Positions 23,868 through 32,310 of a stretch of DNA of 42,312 bases are shown here, piece after piece (position 1 is the stretch's first letter; each line of letters opens with the position of its first letter). Source of the stretch: Clostridiales bacterium (lineage in GTDB: Bacteria > Bacillota > Clostridia > Christensenellales > Aristaeellaceae). The DNA lies in contig JAAYDR010000011.1 of the NCBI GenBank assembly GCA_012729115.1, forward strand, positions 1 to 42,312. Reading direction: 5' to 3'. Below the pieces are notes generated by a model, which saw only the letters and a list, made by a program, of their open reading frames with translations, searched no databases and had not been told where the DNA came from. A program made the position numbers and the translations under genes.

Positions 23868-24725
23868 ATGCAAACGCTTTGGACGCAGATCAAGACCGTT
23901 CTTTGGAATGTGTTCAACCGCCCTACCATCACCGACATTCTTGACATCTTCATTGTAGCCTTTTTGCTGTATGAACTGCTGATGCTCACCAAGGAAACCC
24001 GAGCCAGCGCGGTGCTCAAGGGCCTGGCCATGCTGCTTTTAGCCAGTTGGGTCAGCGATCTGTTGGGTTTGACGGCCCTGAACTGGGTTTTGCTTAATGT
24101 GGTAAACAACGGCGCACTGGTGCTGGTAATCCTCTTTCAGCCTGAACTGCGCAAAGCACTGGAACAGATCGGCAGGGGAGCCCTGCGGGACAGTTCTCAC
24201 CCCACCGATCAGGAGGAAAGCGCCCGCATTATCCGGGAAGTTACCAACAGCATCCTATCCTTAAGCCGCCGCCGGGTAGGCGCGCTCATCGTGTTTGAAC
24301 AGCGCATTGGTCTCAAGGACGTGATTGAAACCGGCACCCGCATCGATTCACGAATTTCGGGCGCACTGCTGGAAAACATCTTTGAGCCCAACACGCCCCT
24401 GCATGACGGCGCGGTGGTAATCCGCTCTACCCAAATCATGGCAGCCGCCTGTATCCTCTCCCTCAGTGAGGGCAAGGCGATCAGCCGGGAGCTGGGCACC
24501 CGCCACCGGGCTGCCCTGGGCATCACGGAGACCACCGATGCCGTCACGCTGATCGTCAGCGAGGAGACCGGCATCATTTCCCTTGCCCGTGAGGGCAGGC
24601 TCACCCGCCATTTGGACCGCACTGCCCTGGAGGCGGTGTTAAGCGGCATGTACCATCAAAGGGACACCAGTCTGTGGGCTACCCTTTTGGAAAAAACCAA
24701 ACGGCGAAAGGGAGGTGCAGTATGA
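23868..24725 (+). CDS. cdaA: Diadenylate cyclase CdaA
   Basis: Membrane-bound synthase of the second messenger c-di-AMP from two ATP, 285 aa. Three transmembrane helices (about 22-40, 48-68, 72-92) precede the DAC (DisA_N) domain, which carries the catalytic DGA (180-182) and RHR (212-214) motifs, both intact. c-di-AMP controls potassium and osmolyte transport and cell-wall homeostasis in Firmicutes. It is followed by cdaR with a 4-nt ATGA overlap, the usual order. The third partner glmM is absent from the expected position. A TATAAT lies upstream; GGTGGGG serves as a distant ribosome binding site. Confidence 0.97.
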   Translation: MQTLWTQIKTVLWNVFNRPTITDILDIFIVAFLLYELLMLTKETRASAVLKGLAMLLLASWVSDLLGLTALNWVLLNVVNNGALVLVILFQPELRKALEQIGRGALRDSSHPTDQEESARIIREVTNSILSLSRRRVGALIVFEQRIGLKDVIETGTRIDSRISGALLENIFEPNTPLHDGAVVIRSTQIMAAACILSLSEGKAISRELGTRHRAALGITETTDAVTLIVSEETGIISLAREGRLTRHLDRTALEAVLSGMYHQRDTSLWATLLEKTKRRKGGAV

Positions 24726-26083
24726 ACTTGGAGCCTGAGATGAACGAAAAGAAAGGCGCGTACCCTGAAAAAAACACTCTGCACACCGCGCTGAAGGGGC
24801 TTCCCCTCAGGCTGTGGAAGATGCTGATGCACCGCCTGCCCTGGAAGCTATTGGCTTTGTTTTTGGCTGTCTGCCTTTGGGCAGGCCTGATCACCCAGGA
24901 CCCCTCCCTTACCCGGGAGCGGACCTTTGCCGATGTGCCCGTTACCGTAACCGGCAAGGATACCTTGCAGCGCAACGGACTGATCGTGCTGACCAATTTT
25001 GATGTCACTCCACTGACCGTGCGGCTCAGCGCGGATGTTCCCCAGCGGGAATACAACACCGTGACAGCCGCCAACTATAACCCCCGCATAGATTTAAGCA
25101 AAATCACCTCGACCGGCCTGCAGAAGCTCCGCATCAGTACCTCCTCCACCACCACCTATGGAAGTGTGAGCCAGGTCTTCCCGGATAGCGTGGAAGTGAT
25201 GGTGGACGAGTATATCACCAGTTACCGGGTACCGGTGTCCGTGGAGCGCAAGGGGCAGTTTCCCAAGGGATTCTATGGCACGGTTCCCGCATTGGACCCA
25301 GCCAGTGTCTCTGTCAGCGGCCCCAAAAGCATCGTTACCCGAATTGCCCGGGTGATGGTGGACTTTGATGTGTCCCAACTTCCCCCCCAGGTGGGTCTGG
25401 TTCGCACCGCGCTCCCCATGCGCTTTGAGGACGCTTTGGGTGATGAGATTCGAAGCGATTTTATCGATGTCACCAGCGCAGGGGTGTTGCTGCGCTCCAT
25501 CGTAGTGGAGCAATCCCTGTACGCCACCAAAACCCTGCCCATCTCCTCCCTGTCCCTCACCCAGGGATCCCCTGCCCAGGGGTATGAGATCAAAAGCGTC
25601 AGCGCTACACCCAACATCCTGGTGGCCGCCGGGGAGGAAACGGGGCTGGAGGCTCTGGATTCCCTCTTTTTAGAGCAGCCCGTGGATGTGGCGGGCCGTA
25701 GTGAGCCCTTTTCCGTTCAGGTCAAGATTCGCAAGCCTTCGGAACTTGTTTACCTCAGCGCGGACAGCATCACCCTGTATGTGGAGATCACCCCGGTGAT
25801 GAGTACCAGGGAATTTGATAAGGTCAAACTCAGCTTTACGGACCGCTCCACCCATCGCAAAGTGACGTGCGATCTGGAAAACGTCTCACTGACTCTCACG
25901 GGCCCTGCCATGATCCTGAACAATTTGAAAGCCACGGCATTTGTTGCCTATGTGGATGCCAGTGATTTGCCTGCCGGAGACTATGAACTGCCCATCCTGC
26001 TGAAGATCAGCGGCGTGGACGAAAGAAATTTCACCTATGCCATAACTCCCAAAAATGCCGCCTTCCATGTGGAGGTGGAGTGA
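24722..26083 (+). CDS. cdaR: CdaA regulatory protein CdaR (YbbR-domain)
   Basis: Membrane-anchored regulator of CdaA, 453 aa. A cytoplasmic segment (about 1-38) leads to one transmembrane helix (LALFLAVCLWAGLI, about 41-58) with an extracellular series of YbbR repeats, the first beginning RTFADVPVTVTG. Internal repeats such as PVSVERKGQFPKGF and VSVSGPKSIVTRIARV mark successive YbbR units; about four fit the length. CdaR interacts with CdaA and tunes c-di-AMP production. GGAGG lies 7 nt before the ATG, inside the end of cdaA. The next gene starts 46 bp downstream with its own AAAGGAG. Confidence 0.93.
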   Translation: MNLEPEMNEKKGAYPEKNTLHTALKGLPLRLWKMLMHRLPWKLLALFLAVCLWAGLITQDPSLTRERTFADVPVTVTGKDTLQRNGLIVLTNFDVTPLTVRLSADVPQREYNTVTAANYNPRIDLSKITSTGLQKLRISTSSTTTYGSVSQVFPDSVEVMVDEYITSYRVPVSVERKGQFPKGFYGTVPALDPASVSVSGPKSIVTRIARVMVDFDVSQLPPQVGLVRTALPMRFEDALGDEIRSDFIDVTSAGVLLRSIVVEQSLYATKTLPISSLSLTQGSPAQGYEIKSVSATPNILVAAGEETGLEALDSLFLEQPVDVAGRSEPFSVQVKIRKPSELVYLSADSITLYVEITPVMSTREFDKVKLSFTDRSTHRKVTCDLENVSLTLTGPAMILNNLKATAFVAYVDASDLPAGDYELPILLKISGVDERNFTYAITPKNAAFHVEVE

Positions 26084-26129
26084 CAGAATCCTTGTTCCCA
26101 ATCAGTGAGCGAAAGAAAGGAGATCCTGC

Positions 26130-27128
26130 ATGAACGGCTTTTCCAGCGCCATTCTTACCCTTCTGCTGGGATGGCTTCGCGCTCTGTTTAGCAGCCTCTG
26201 GCGTGTACTAAGCAGCGAGAGCGGCTCAAGCTTCCTCTCCTTTTTACGGCTCCATTGGAAAACAGTGTTTATTATCCTCTGTGTGGGCGGCTTTGTGCTG
26301 GATCGGATCATCTATTTTTTTCGCTGGCGCCCCGACTATGTGTGGAGCAGCCGCTGGGGCAGGTTGAAGCGCAGCCTGTCCCAGCGCAAGCCATATTCCA
26401 GGGAGGCCGCCCCTCAACAACGAAGGCAAGCCACCCAAGTGGAAGAGGTGAGGGATGACTGGATGTATGATCCCCTGCCCGTCAGTACCCGGGATTTCGC
26501 ACCTCTGGCGACCCAGGATCCGGAAGTTGCCTATGGCGCGCCGCCACTGGCGGACATACAGCCGGTGTTTGACGATCCCACGGAGGTATGGACTCCCGTC
26601 GCTGCCCATGGACTATCGATGGAATCCTACCAGCAACCCTATGAAAACCCGGCTGAGCATCTGATCCCCGGCTTTGGCCTCTCCACGTCCGAACCCTCTG
26701 CCTATCTGCGGGAGAATCAGGAGGGTTATGCCATGGCCCCAACATCTGAAATCCCCTATCCAAGCCGCGAGATCCTCCCCCAAAGCGAACCCATACACCC
26801 AGGCCTTGATCTGGAAACCTTCCAGCAGAACATAGGGCTGAATGAGCCCCAGGAACCCTCTTCCCGGGAGAAGCCGTTGCTCCGGCCCGTGGTTGCGTTT
26901 CCCAATCCCTCCTATGTGTCCTTTTACCGGGAGGCAGACAAGCCCGAAACCCCAGTACGGTCCAAAGGCAGCCTGTCCTCCCTGGCCAAAAAGGCGCGGG
27001 AACTGGTCCGCGTCAGCGACGAGGACAACCCGCCTTCCATACGTGATCTCCAGCCTACCGCCGACTTCAAGACCGCTTTTCATGCTCCGGTATTGCCAAA
27101 AAAGCCAGGGGAGGCCGATGAGGAATGA
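26130..27128 (+). CDS. Unknown membrane-anchored protein with long disordered tail
   Basis: 332-aa protein that I do not recognise. Residues 1-25 are amphipathic or membrane-associated (SSAILTLLLGWLRALFSSLW) and about 43-65 form a clear transmembrane helix (TVFIILCVGGFVLDRIIYFF). A basic patch (RWRPDYVWSSRWGRLKRSLSQRK) follows, then about 230 residues rich in Pro, Glu, Ser and Gln with no obvious fold. The last ~60 residues contain a more ordered, basic segment (SLSSLAKKARELVRVSDED). GAAAGGAG precedes the ATG. It sits between cdaR and a P-loop ATPase whose ATG overlaps its stop codon, so it should be co-expressed with the c-di-AMP genes. A scaffold at the membrane is one guess. Confidence 0.75.
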   Translation: MNGFSSAILTLLLGWLRALFSSLWRVLSSESGSSFLSFLRLHWKTVFIILCVGGFVLDRIIYFFRWRPDYVWSSRWGRLKRSLSQRKPYSREAAPQQRRQATQVEEVRDDWMYDPLPVSTRDFAPLATQDPEVAYGAPPLADIQPVFDDPTEVWTPVAAHGLSMESYQQPYENPAEHLIPGFGLSTSEPSAYLRENQEGYAMAPTSEIPYPSREILPQSEPIHPGLDLETFQQNIGLNEPQEPSSREKPLLRPVVAFPNPSYVSFYREADKPETPVRSKGSLSSLAKKARELVRVSDEDNPPSIRDLQPTADFKTAFHAPVLPKKPGEADEE

Positions 27129-27823
27129 TGCTGCCCCTCCAGGGAAAATATACGCTGCTGTTGGGCCACTATGGCAGCGGTAAAACCGAGCTGGCCTTGG
27201 CCCTGGCCATGGAGCAGCGCCACAGTTCCGGCGGACGGGTGGCGTTGGTGGATCTGGATATGGTGAACCCCTATTTTCGCAGCGCGGAGCAGAAAGCTTT
27301 GCTGGAACAGGAGGGCATCGAAGTGATGATGCCTTCTTTTGCGCTGTCCTCCGTAGACGTGCCCTCTCTCCCGGCCCAGATCCAGTCTGTGTTTGAATCG
27401 GACTTCGACCATGTAGTGATCGATGTGGGCGGAGATGATACCGGAGCTGTAGCCCTGGGCCGGTATGCGGCGCATCTGGCAGCCCGCCGGGAACAGGTGG
27501 TTGCCCTTTATGTGGTGAACCCCCTCAGGCCTTTTTCAGATACGGTGGAGGATATCACGGCCCTGTTTGCCATGATTGAAAGCCGCGCCCGGATTCGCCC
27601 GGACTATCTGGTAAACAATGCCAACCTGCAGGAGGAAACCACTGCCAGGGACCTGATTCAGGCCCAGGATTTGCTTGCCAGGGTTGCCCGGCGATTGAAC
27701 GTGCCCGTGGGTCTGGTGGTGGGTGCGCAGCACTTGCGCAAAGAGCTTCCTCCTGAGATGCAAGCCCTCTACTTTCCCCTAAGTCCTGTGATGAAGCCCG
27801 AGTGGCTGCGGGAGGACAGATGA
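27125..27823 (+). CDS. P-loop ATPase of MinD/ParA-like (SIMIBI) type
   Basis: 232-aa nucleotide-binding protein. Walker A is GHYGSGKT (14-21), lacking the signature deviant lysine of true ParA/MinD. A conserved DLDMVNPYFR (43-52) acts as the A'-like motif, and VIDVGGDDTGAVALG in the middle resembles Walker B. The DLDxVNPYFR motif is typical of a clostridial family often annotated loosely as ParA-like or cobyrinate synthase-like; its job is unknown. It overlaps the stop of the preceding membrane protein and the start of the methyltransferase gene, both by ATGA, so the three are tightly coupled. No membrane-targeting helix is evident at the C-terminus. Confidence 0.82.
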   Translation: MMLPLQGKYTLLLGHYGSGKTELALALAMEQRHSSGGRVALVDLDMVNPYFRSAEQKALLEQEGIEVMMPSFALSSVDVPSLPAQIQSVFESDFDHVVIDVGGDDTGAVALGRYAAHLAARREQVVALYVVNPLRPFSDTVEDITALFAMIESRARIRPDYLVNNANLQEETTARDLIQAQDLLARVARRLNVPVGLVVGAQHLRKELPPEMQALYFPLSPVMKPEWLREDR

Positions 27824-29184
27824 ACGCATTCCCCCCTTTGCCTAAAGCTTTTGTGGAACGGATGAGAGTTCAGCTCGGCGGGGAATCGGAGGCGTTTTTT
27901 GCTGCCCTGGAGGCCTCCTCCCAACGTGGCATTCATATGAATCCCCGAAAGCCGCTGCCCCTGGGGGATGAACCCGACGGCCTGCTAGAGCCCATCCCCT
28001 GGGAACCAAATGGTTATTGGCTCTCCGCCGAAAGCCAGGCAGGAAGCCATCCCATCCATGAAGCAGGAGCCTATTATCTGCAGGAGCCCAGCGCCATGAT
28101 TCCCACCCGCATCCTTGCGCCCCAGCCGGGGGAACGGGTGCTGGATTTGTGTGCTGCTCCCGGGGGGAAATCCATCCAACTGGCGGACATGCTGATGGGA
28201 CAGGGGTTGCTGGTATGCAACGAGCCTGTATCGTCAAGAGCTGCGGTTCTCAGCCGCAATGTGGAGAGAATGGGTCTTTGGGGGACCCTGGTGGTCTGTG
28301 CTGACCCGGACCAGCTGGCCAGGGTTTGGTCCCAGGCTTTTGACGCGATACTGGTGGATGCCCCATGCAGCGGTGAGGGCATGTTTCGCCGTCATCCAGA
28401 AACTCGCCTGCAGTGGCAGGAAAACAGCCCAGCCGGTTGCGGGTCGCGTCAGAGACGCATTCTTGCCTCTGCCCATCAGTTGCTAAGGCCGGGAGGCCGA
28501 TTGGTATACAGCACATGCACCTTTTCTCCTGAGGAAAACGGAGAGATGATTGCCTGGTTCCGCGGCGAGTATCCGGACATGAAGCCGATGGAGTTTTCCG
28601 TTCCTATGGGGGATGATTGCTTCGAGTTCTCAAAGGACGGCTTGCTCCAGGTGTATCCCCATCGCATCCGGGGAGAAGGGCATTTTGTCGCGATGCTGGG
28701 CAAGGAGAATCTTCCGTCCGATTCTGCCCCATTTCTCCCGCCTGGCCAAGCTCTAAGGCCGCCCTCTCCCTTGCAATTGGATGCCTTCCGGGGGTTCCTG
28801 GGTCGGGCCGATGAAAACGCGGGAGAGCCGCTCCTGCCCCTCCCCAATGCCCTGCTGGGGGAAACCTTGCTTTATGCTCCCCCTTTGCCTCCCCTTGGCG
28901 GCATCAAGGTATTGAGGGCCGGATTGCATCTGGGGAGCCTTAAGGGTAAATCCTTCGTCCCGGATCATGCCTTGGCCCTGGGCTTGGATGCCCCCTATTC
29001 GTTCCCGACCGTTTCTTTATTCCATGCAAGCGCAAGGGCCTATCAGCGGGGAGAAACCCTCCCGATGGAAGACGCGCCCGGCGGCTTTGTGCTCATGACT
29101 TATCATGGAATTGCCCTGGGATGGGCCAAGGGGAATGACGGTCAACTGAAAAACCATTATCCCAAGGGGCTTCGCCGGCCCTAG
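27820..29184 (+). CDS. RsmF/NOL1-NOP2-sun family rRNA m5C methyltransferase
   Basis: 454-aa SAM-dependent RNA cytosine-C5 methyltransferase. The N-terminal ~100 residues give the family lead-in (FVERMRVQLG, YYLQEPSAMIP). SAM motif I is VLDLCAAPGGKS (107-118), motif IV VDAPCSGEGMF (C183) and motif VI VYSTCTFSPEEN (C233); both cysteines needed for catalysis and product release are present. The C-terminal ~130 residues match the RsmF/PUA-like RNA-binding extension (GLHLGSLKGKSFVPDHALAL). Target is probably 16S rRNA. The ATG at 27820 overlaps the ATPase stop by 4 nt and has GGAGG 4 nt upstream; a longer frame exists but lacks such support. Confidence 0.92.
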   Translation: MNAFPPLPKAFVERMRVQLGGESEAFFAALEASSQRGIHMNPRKPLPLGDEPDGLLEPIPWEPNGYWLSAESQAGSHPIHEAGAYYLQEPSAMIPTRILAPQPGERVLDLCAAPGGKSIQLADMLMGQGLLVCNEPVSSRAAVLSRNVERMGLWGTLVVCADPDQLARVWSQAFDAILVDAPCSGEGMFRRHPETRLQWQENSPAGCGSRQRRILASAHQLLRPGGRLVYSTCTFSPEENGEMIAWFRGEYPDMKPMEFSVPMGDDCFEFSKDGLLQVYPHRIRGEGHFVAMLGKENLPSDSAPFLPPGQALRPPSPLQLDAFRGFLGRADENAGEPLLPLPNALLGETLLYAPPLPPLGGIKVLRAGLHLGSLKGKSFVPDHALALGLDAPYSFPTVSLFHASARAYQRGETLPMEDAPGGFVLMTYHGIALGWAKGNDGQLKNHYPKGLRRP

Positions 29185-29199
29185 TACAAAGGAGAGTTT

Positions 29200-30135
29200 A
29201 TGGAATTTGTTCAGCTGAAAGGCCTGGCACAGAAGGCCAGCCGTCTGTGTATGGGCGGCTGCCCAGCAGGAGAATACGGATGGGGCCATGTCAGCCGCCA
29301 AGAGGTCGAGGCTGCCATCCTCCACGCTGTGGATCTTGGCGTCAACTTTTTTGACACCGCGGATACCTACGGTCTGGGCCGCTCGGAGGAAACCCTGGGC
29401 GAAGTGCTGCGGGGGCGCCGGGAGAAGGTGATCCTGGCGACAAAATTTGGCGTCCGCATGGAACAGGGCCGGACCTTTTATGATAACAGCCCCACCTACA
29501 TCGATTCTGCGCTCAAGGCCAGCCTGGCCCGTATGCGAACGGATTATATTGATCTGTACCAGGTGCATTATCTGGACGGAGTAACTCCCATTTCCCAAAT
29601 GATGGAGACACTGCTGAAGCATAAGCGCCAGGGAGCAATTCGCGGAATCGGCCTGAGCAACATCAATCCTGCCGACCTGCCCGCTTTTAAGCCCTATGCG
29701 TCGGAACTGGCCGGCTTCCAAAACCATTACAGCCTGGCCCATCGCAACGACGAAGTCTCCATCCTCCAGATCGCAGAGACCCTGGACATCATCCCCATGA
29801 CCTGGGGCAGTCTGGGACAGGGCATCCTGACAGGCAAGTACGGCAAAAACGTGAGCTTTGAATCCGATGACCGCCGAAGCCGTCCGGTCTATGACAATTT
29901 TTACGGAGAGAAGCTGGAAAAAAACCTGCGCATCGTGGAAACCATGGAATCCATGGCTGAGAAATACAAGGTGCCGGTGTCCAGTGTCGCCATCCGCTGG
30001 ATTCTGGAGACCCTGCCCCACAGCGTGGTGATCACGGGGGTAAAAAGCCCAGGGCAGATTGAAGACAACGCCAAGGCTTTCTCATTTGCTTTGTCGCCGG
30101 AGGAACGCGCGGAGCTAAACATTCGGTCCAGGTAA
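29200..30135 (+). CDS. Aldo/keto reductase
   Basis: 311-aa NADPH-dependent reductase of the aldo/keto reductase superfamily, without the Fe-S extension seen in the other family member in this window. The catalytic tetrad is present: D52 in FFDTADTYG with Y57, K87 in LATKFGV and H122 in YQVHYLD (numbers approximate). The C-terminal cofactor loop GVKSPGQIEDNAKA is typical. It resembles the YajO/general-stress GSP69 group. Substrate unknown. AAAGGAG lies 6 nt before the ATG, 15 bp after the methyltransferase gene, so it ends the cdaA operon just before a strong terminator. Confidence 0.93.
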   Translation: MEFVQLKGLAQKASRLCMGGCPAGEYGWGHVSRQEVEAAILHAVDLGVNFFDTADTYGLGRSEETLGEVLRGRREKVILATKFGVRMEQGRTFYDNSPTYIDSALKASLARMRTDYIDLYQVHYLDGVTPISQMMETLLKHKRQGAIRGIGLSNINPADLPAFKPYASELAGFQNHYSLAHRNDEVSILQIAETLDIIPMTWGSLGQGILTGKYGKNVSFESDDRRSRPVYDNFYGEKLEKNLRIVETMESMAEKYKVPVSSVAIRWILETLPHSVVITGVKSPGQIEDNAKAFSFALSPEERAELNIRSR

Positions 30136-30138
30136 ACG

Positions 30139-30168
30139 TCCAGGGGGCTACGCCCCCTGGATATTTTA
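30139..30168. terminator. Terminator at the convergent operon ends
   Basis: 10-bp stem TCCAGGGGGC/GCCCCCTGGA with a 3-nt loop, followed by TATTTTAT on the plus strand and by a weaker tract on the minus strand. Stops the cdaA operon and may act on the convergent acyl-CoA synthetase gene, whose stop codon it touches. Confidence 0.85.
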
Positions 30169-30582
30169 TCGGTTTCTCATCAGGTGGCTCTTGTCGTACT
30201 CCACCAAATCCCAAAGGTTCCCATACAGGTCCTTGAACACCGCCACCGTTCCATAAGGGGCCTGTTTGGGTTCCCGGACAAACTCGATGCCTCTGCCCAG
30301 CATCTTTCTGTAATCCCGCCAAAAGTCGTTGGTTTGCAGAAACAGGAATACCCTGCCGCCGGTCTGCTCGCCAATGAAGGCTTCCTGCTGGGCCTTGCTG
30401 GCACGGGCCAGTAAAATTCCGCTCTCCTTGGAGCCCGGTGGGGCCACCACCACCCAGCGCTTGTCCTGTTCCTGCTGATAGGTATCCTCCAGCAGGATAA
30501 AATCCAGCTTTTGGGTAAAGAAGGCAATGGCTTCGTCATAATCCCGTACAACAAGGGCCATCAGGGCAATGGACTGCTTCAC
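30166..30582 (-). CDS. Possible internally initiated VOC-domain protein
   Basis: In-frame GTG at 30582 with a perfect AGGAGG (30593-30588) at 5-nt spacing begins exactly where free-standing VOC proteins of this type begin (x-KQSIALMAL). It would give a 138-aa protein inside the synthetase reading frame. Either this is a second product or a relic of a separate gene fused by loss of the upstream stop codon. Needs protein evidence. Confidence 0.45.
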   Translation of the reverse strand: MKQSIALMALVVRDYDEAIAFFTQKLDFILLEDTYQQEQDKRWVVVAPPGSKESGILLARASKAQQEAFIGEQTGGRVFLFLQTNDFWRDYRKMLGRGIEFVREPKQAPYGTVAVFKDLYGNLWDLVEYDKSHLMRNR

Positions 30583-32259
30583 TGCGGCCTCCTGGTGCTC
30601 GGTGCGGCTTCCTTCATCCCGGGTGCGAATCAGCTTTCGCTGAATCTTCCCGCTGATGGTCTTGGGAAGCTCCTCCACGAACTCAATGATACGGGGATAT
30701 TTGTAGGGCGCAGTAACGGATTTCACATGCTTCTGAAGGGCCCTGACCAACTCGTCCCCGGCCTCGTACCCCCGGTTTTTCGCCAGTACCACGGTAGCCT
30801 TGACCACTTGCCCACGGTCCGGATCGGGCACGGCGGTAACTGCGCATTCCAGCACCGCCGGATGGGTTAGAAGCGCGCTTTCCACCTCAAAGGGCCCGAT
30901 GCGATATCCGCTGGACTTGATCACATCGTCACTGCGGCCGATGAAGTAATAGTATCCCTCTACATCACGCCAAGCCATGTCCCCGGTATGGTACAGCCCT
31001 CCCTGAAACACCTCGTCGGTCTGTTCCTGGTTATGATAATAGCCTGCGAAAAGCCCCGGCGGGTGACCCCGATCAAGACGGATGACGATCTCACCCTCCA
31101 CGCCGTCCTCCACCTCATTGCCCTGCGCGTCCACCAAAGCGATATGATAAGCGGGAGAGGGCTTGCCCGTAGAACCGGGCTTGGGTTCCATCCACTTGGT
31201 GGTCATCAGCAAGGGCGTGGTTTCGGTCTGCCCGAAGCCTTCGCGGATCTTCACCCCGGTGGCTTTGAGGAACTGCTCATATACCTCGGGGTTTAACGGC
31301 TCTCCGGCACAATTGGCCCACCGCAGGTGGCTGAAATCATACTTGCTGATGTCCTCCTTGATCATGAAGCGATAGACCGTGGGAGGCGCGCAGAAGCTGG
31401 TAACCCTGTGCCGTGTAATTACCTCCATCAGCTGGGAGGCCACAAGACGGTCAAAGTCATACACAAACAGGGTCGCGCCGCAGATCCACTGGCCGAACAT
31501 CTTGCCCCATCCTGCCTTGGCCCAACCGGTATCCGCCACGGCCATGTGAATGTCGTCGTCCCCCAGATTGTGCCAGTAATAACCGGTTACCGTCTGGGCG
31601 ATGGGATAGACCCAGTTGTGGGTTGACATCTTGGGCATCCCCGTGGTGCCGCTGGTAAAGTACATCAGCATCCTGTCCTCATTGGCGGGAAGATCCTTGG
31701 GTTTCTCCCAATGGGGGGAGGCTACCTCCAGCTCTTCGTTGAAGTTGAAAAAATGCTCGTCCTCACACAAGGTGAAAAGGGTGCGCACCGTTTTGCAATC
31801 GGGCTTTGCCGCCCATACATTGGCCCGAACCTCTGCCTCGTCCACACACAGGATGGCGCGGGCCTCCGCCGCGTTGGCCCGATAAACAATGTCCTTTTTT
31901 TGCAGCTGCGCTGTGGCCGGAATCAGTACGCAGCCGAGTTTGAGGAGCCCCAGAAATGCAATCCAGAATTGATAGCGGCGCTTGAGCATCACCATCACCG
32001 GTTCGCCCTTTTTCAGACCATGGGCGGCAAACACGTTGGCGGCCTGGTTGCTTAACCGGCTCATCTCGCCAAAGGTAAAGGTTCTCTCGTTGCCATGCAA
32101 ATCACACCAGATCAGCGCCCGCTTTCCCGGCTCAGTCCTGGCGTACTCGTCGATGATGTCATAGGCAAAATGAAAGTGCTCCGGTATCTGCAGGGAAAAA
32201 TACCGCTCAAACTCCTCTTGAGAAGTAAAATCCGTCCGAATATATCGATCCGCCAGCAT
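30166..32259 (-). CDS. Acyl-CoA synthetase (AMP-forming) fused to a VOC/glyoxalase-like domain
   Basis: 697-aa two-domain protein. Residues ~1-547 are an AMP-forming acyl-CoA synthetase of the medium-chain/acetoacetyl type: phosphate loop YFTSGTTGMPK (200-210), a GFGQTE motif, a GYRIGPFEVES hinge region and catalytic K538 in PKTISGK. It activates a carboxylic acid to its CoA thioester. After a short linker, residues 560-690 form a complete VOC domain (VVRDYDEAIAFFTQKLDF... YGNLWDLVE) of the kind normally encoded as a separate ~135-aa protein. At the junction lie AGGAGG and, 5 nt on, an in-frame GTG, so the VOC part may also be made alone. It is preceded by an XRE-cupin regulator on the same strand. 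The acid substrate is unknown. Confidence 0.9.
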   Translation of the reverse strand: MLADRYIRTDFTSQEEFERYFSLQIPEHFHFAYDIIDEYARTEPGKRALIWCDLHGNERTFTFGEMSRLSNQAANVFAAHGLKKGEPVMVMLKRRYQFWIAFLGLLKLGCVLIPATAQLQKKDIVYRANAAEARAILCVDEAEVRANVWAAKPDCKTVRTLFTLCEDEHFFNFNEELEVASPHWEKPKDLPANEDRMLMYFTSGTTGMPKMSTHNWVYPIAQTVTGYYWHNLGDDDIHMAVADTGWAKAGWGKMFGQWICGATLFVYDFDRLVASQLMEVITRHRVTSFCAPPTVYRFMIKEDISKYDFSHLRWANCAGEPLNPEVYEQFLKATGVKIREGFGQTETTPLLMTTKWMEPKPGSTGKPSPAYHIALVDAQGNEVEDGVEGEIVIRLDRGHPPGLFAGYYHNQEQTDEVFQGGLYHTGDMAWRDVEGYYYFIGRSDDVIKSSGYRIGPFEVESALLTHPAVLECAVTAVPDPDRGQVVKATVVLAKNRGYEAGDELVRALQKHVKSVTAPYKYPRIIEFVEELPKTISGKIQRKLIRTRDEGSRTEHQEAAVKQSIALMALVVRDYDEAIAFFTQKLDFILLEDTYQQEQDKRWVVVAPPGSKESGILLARASKAQQEAFIGEQTGGRVFLFLQTNDFWRDYRKMLGRGIEFVREPKQAPYGTVAVFKDLYGNLWDLVEYDKSHLMRNR

Positions 32260-32310
32260 ACTACCATACTCCTTCTCTACAGCGGGCGCGAACTCCCATC
32301 CTCACATTCC

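Noticed and set aside
23672-24109. 145-aa minus-strand frame over the cdaA start
   Set aside because: Antisense to the transmembrane part of cdaA and the promoter region; no domain or ribosome binding site.
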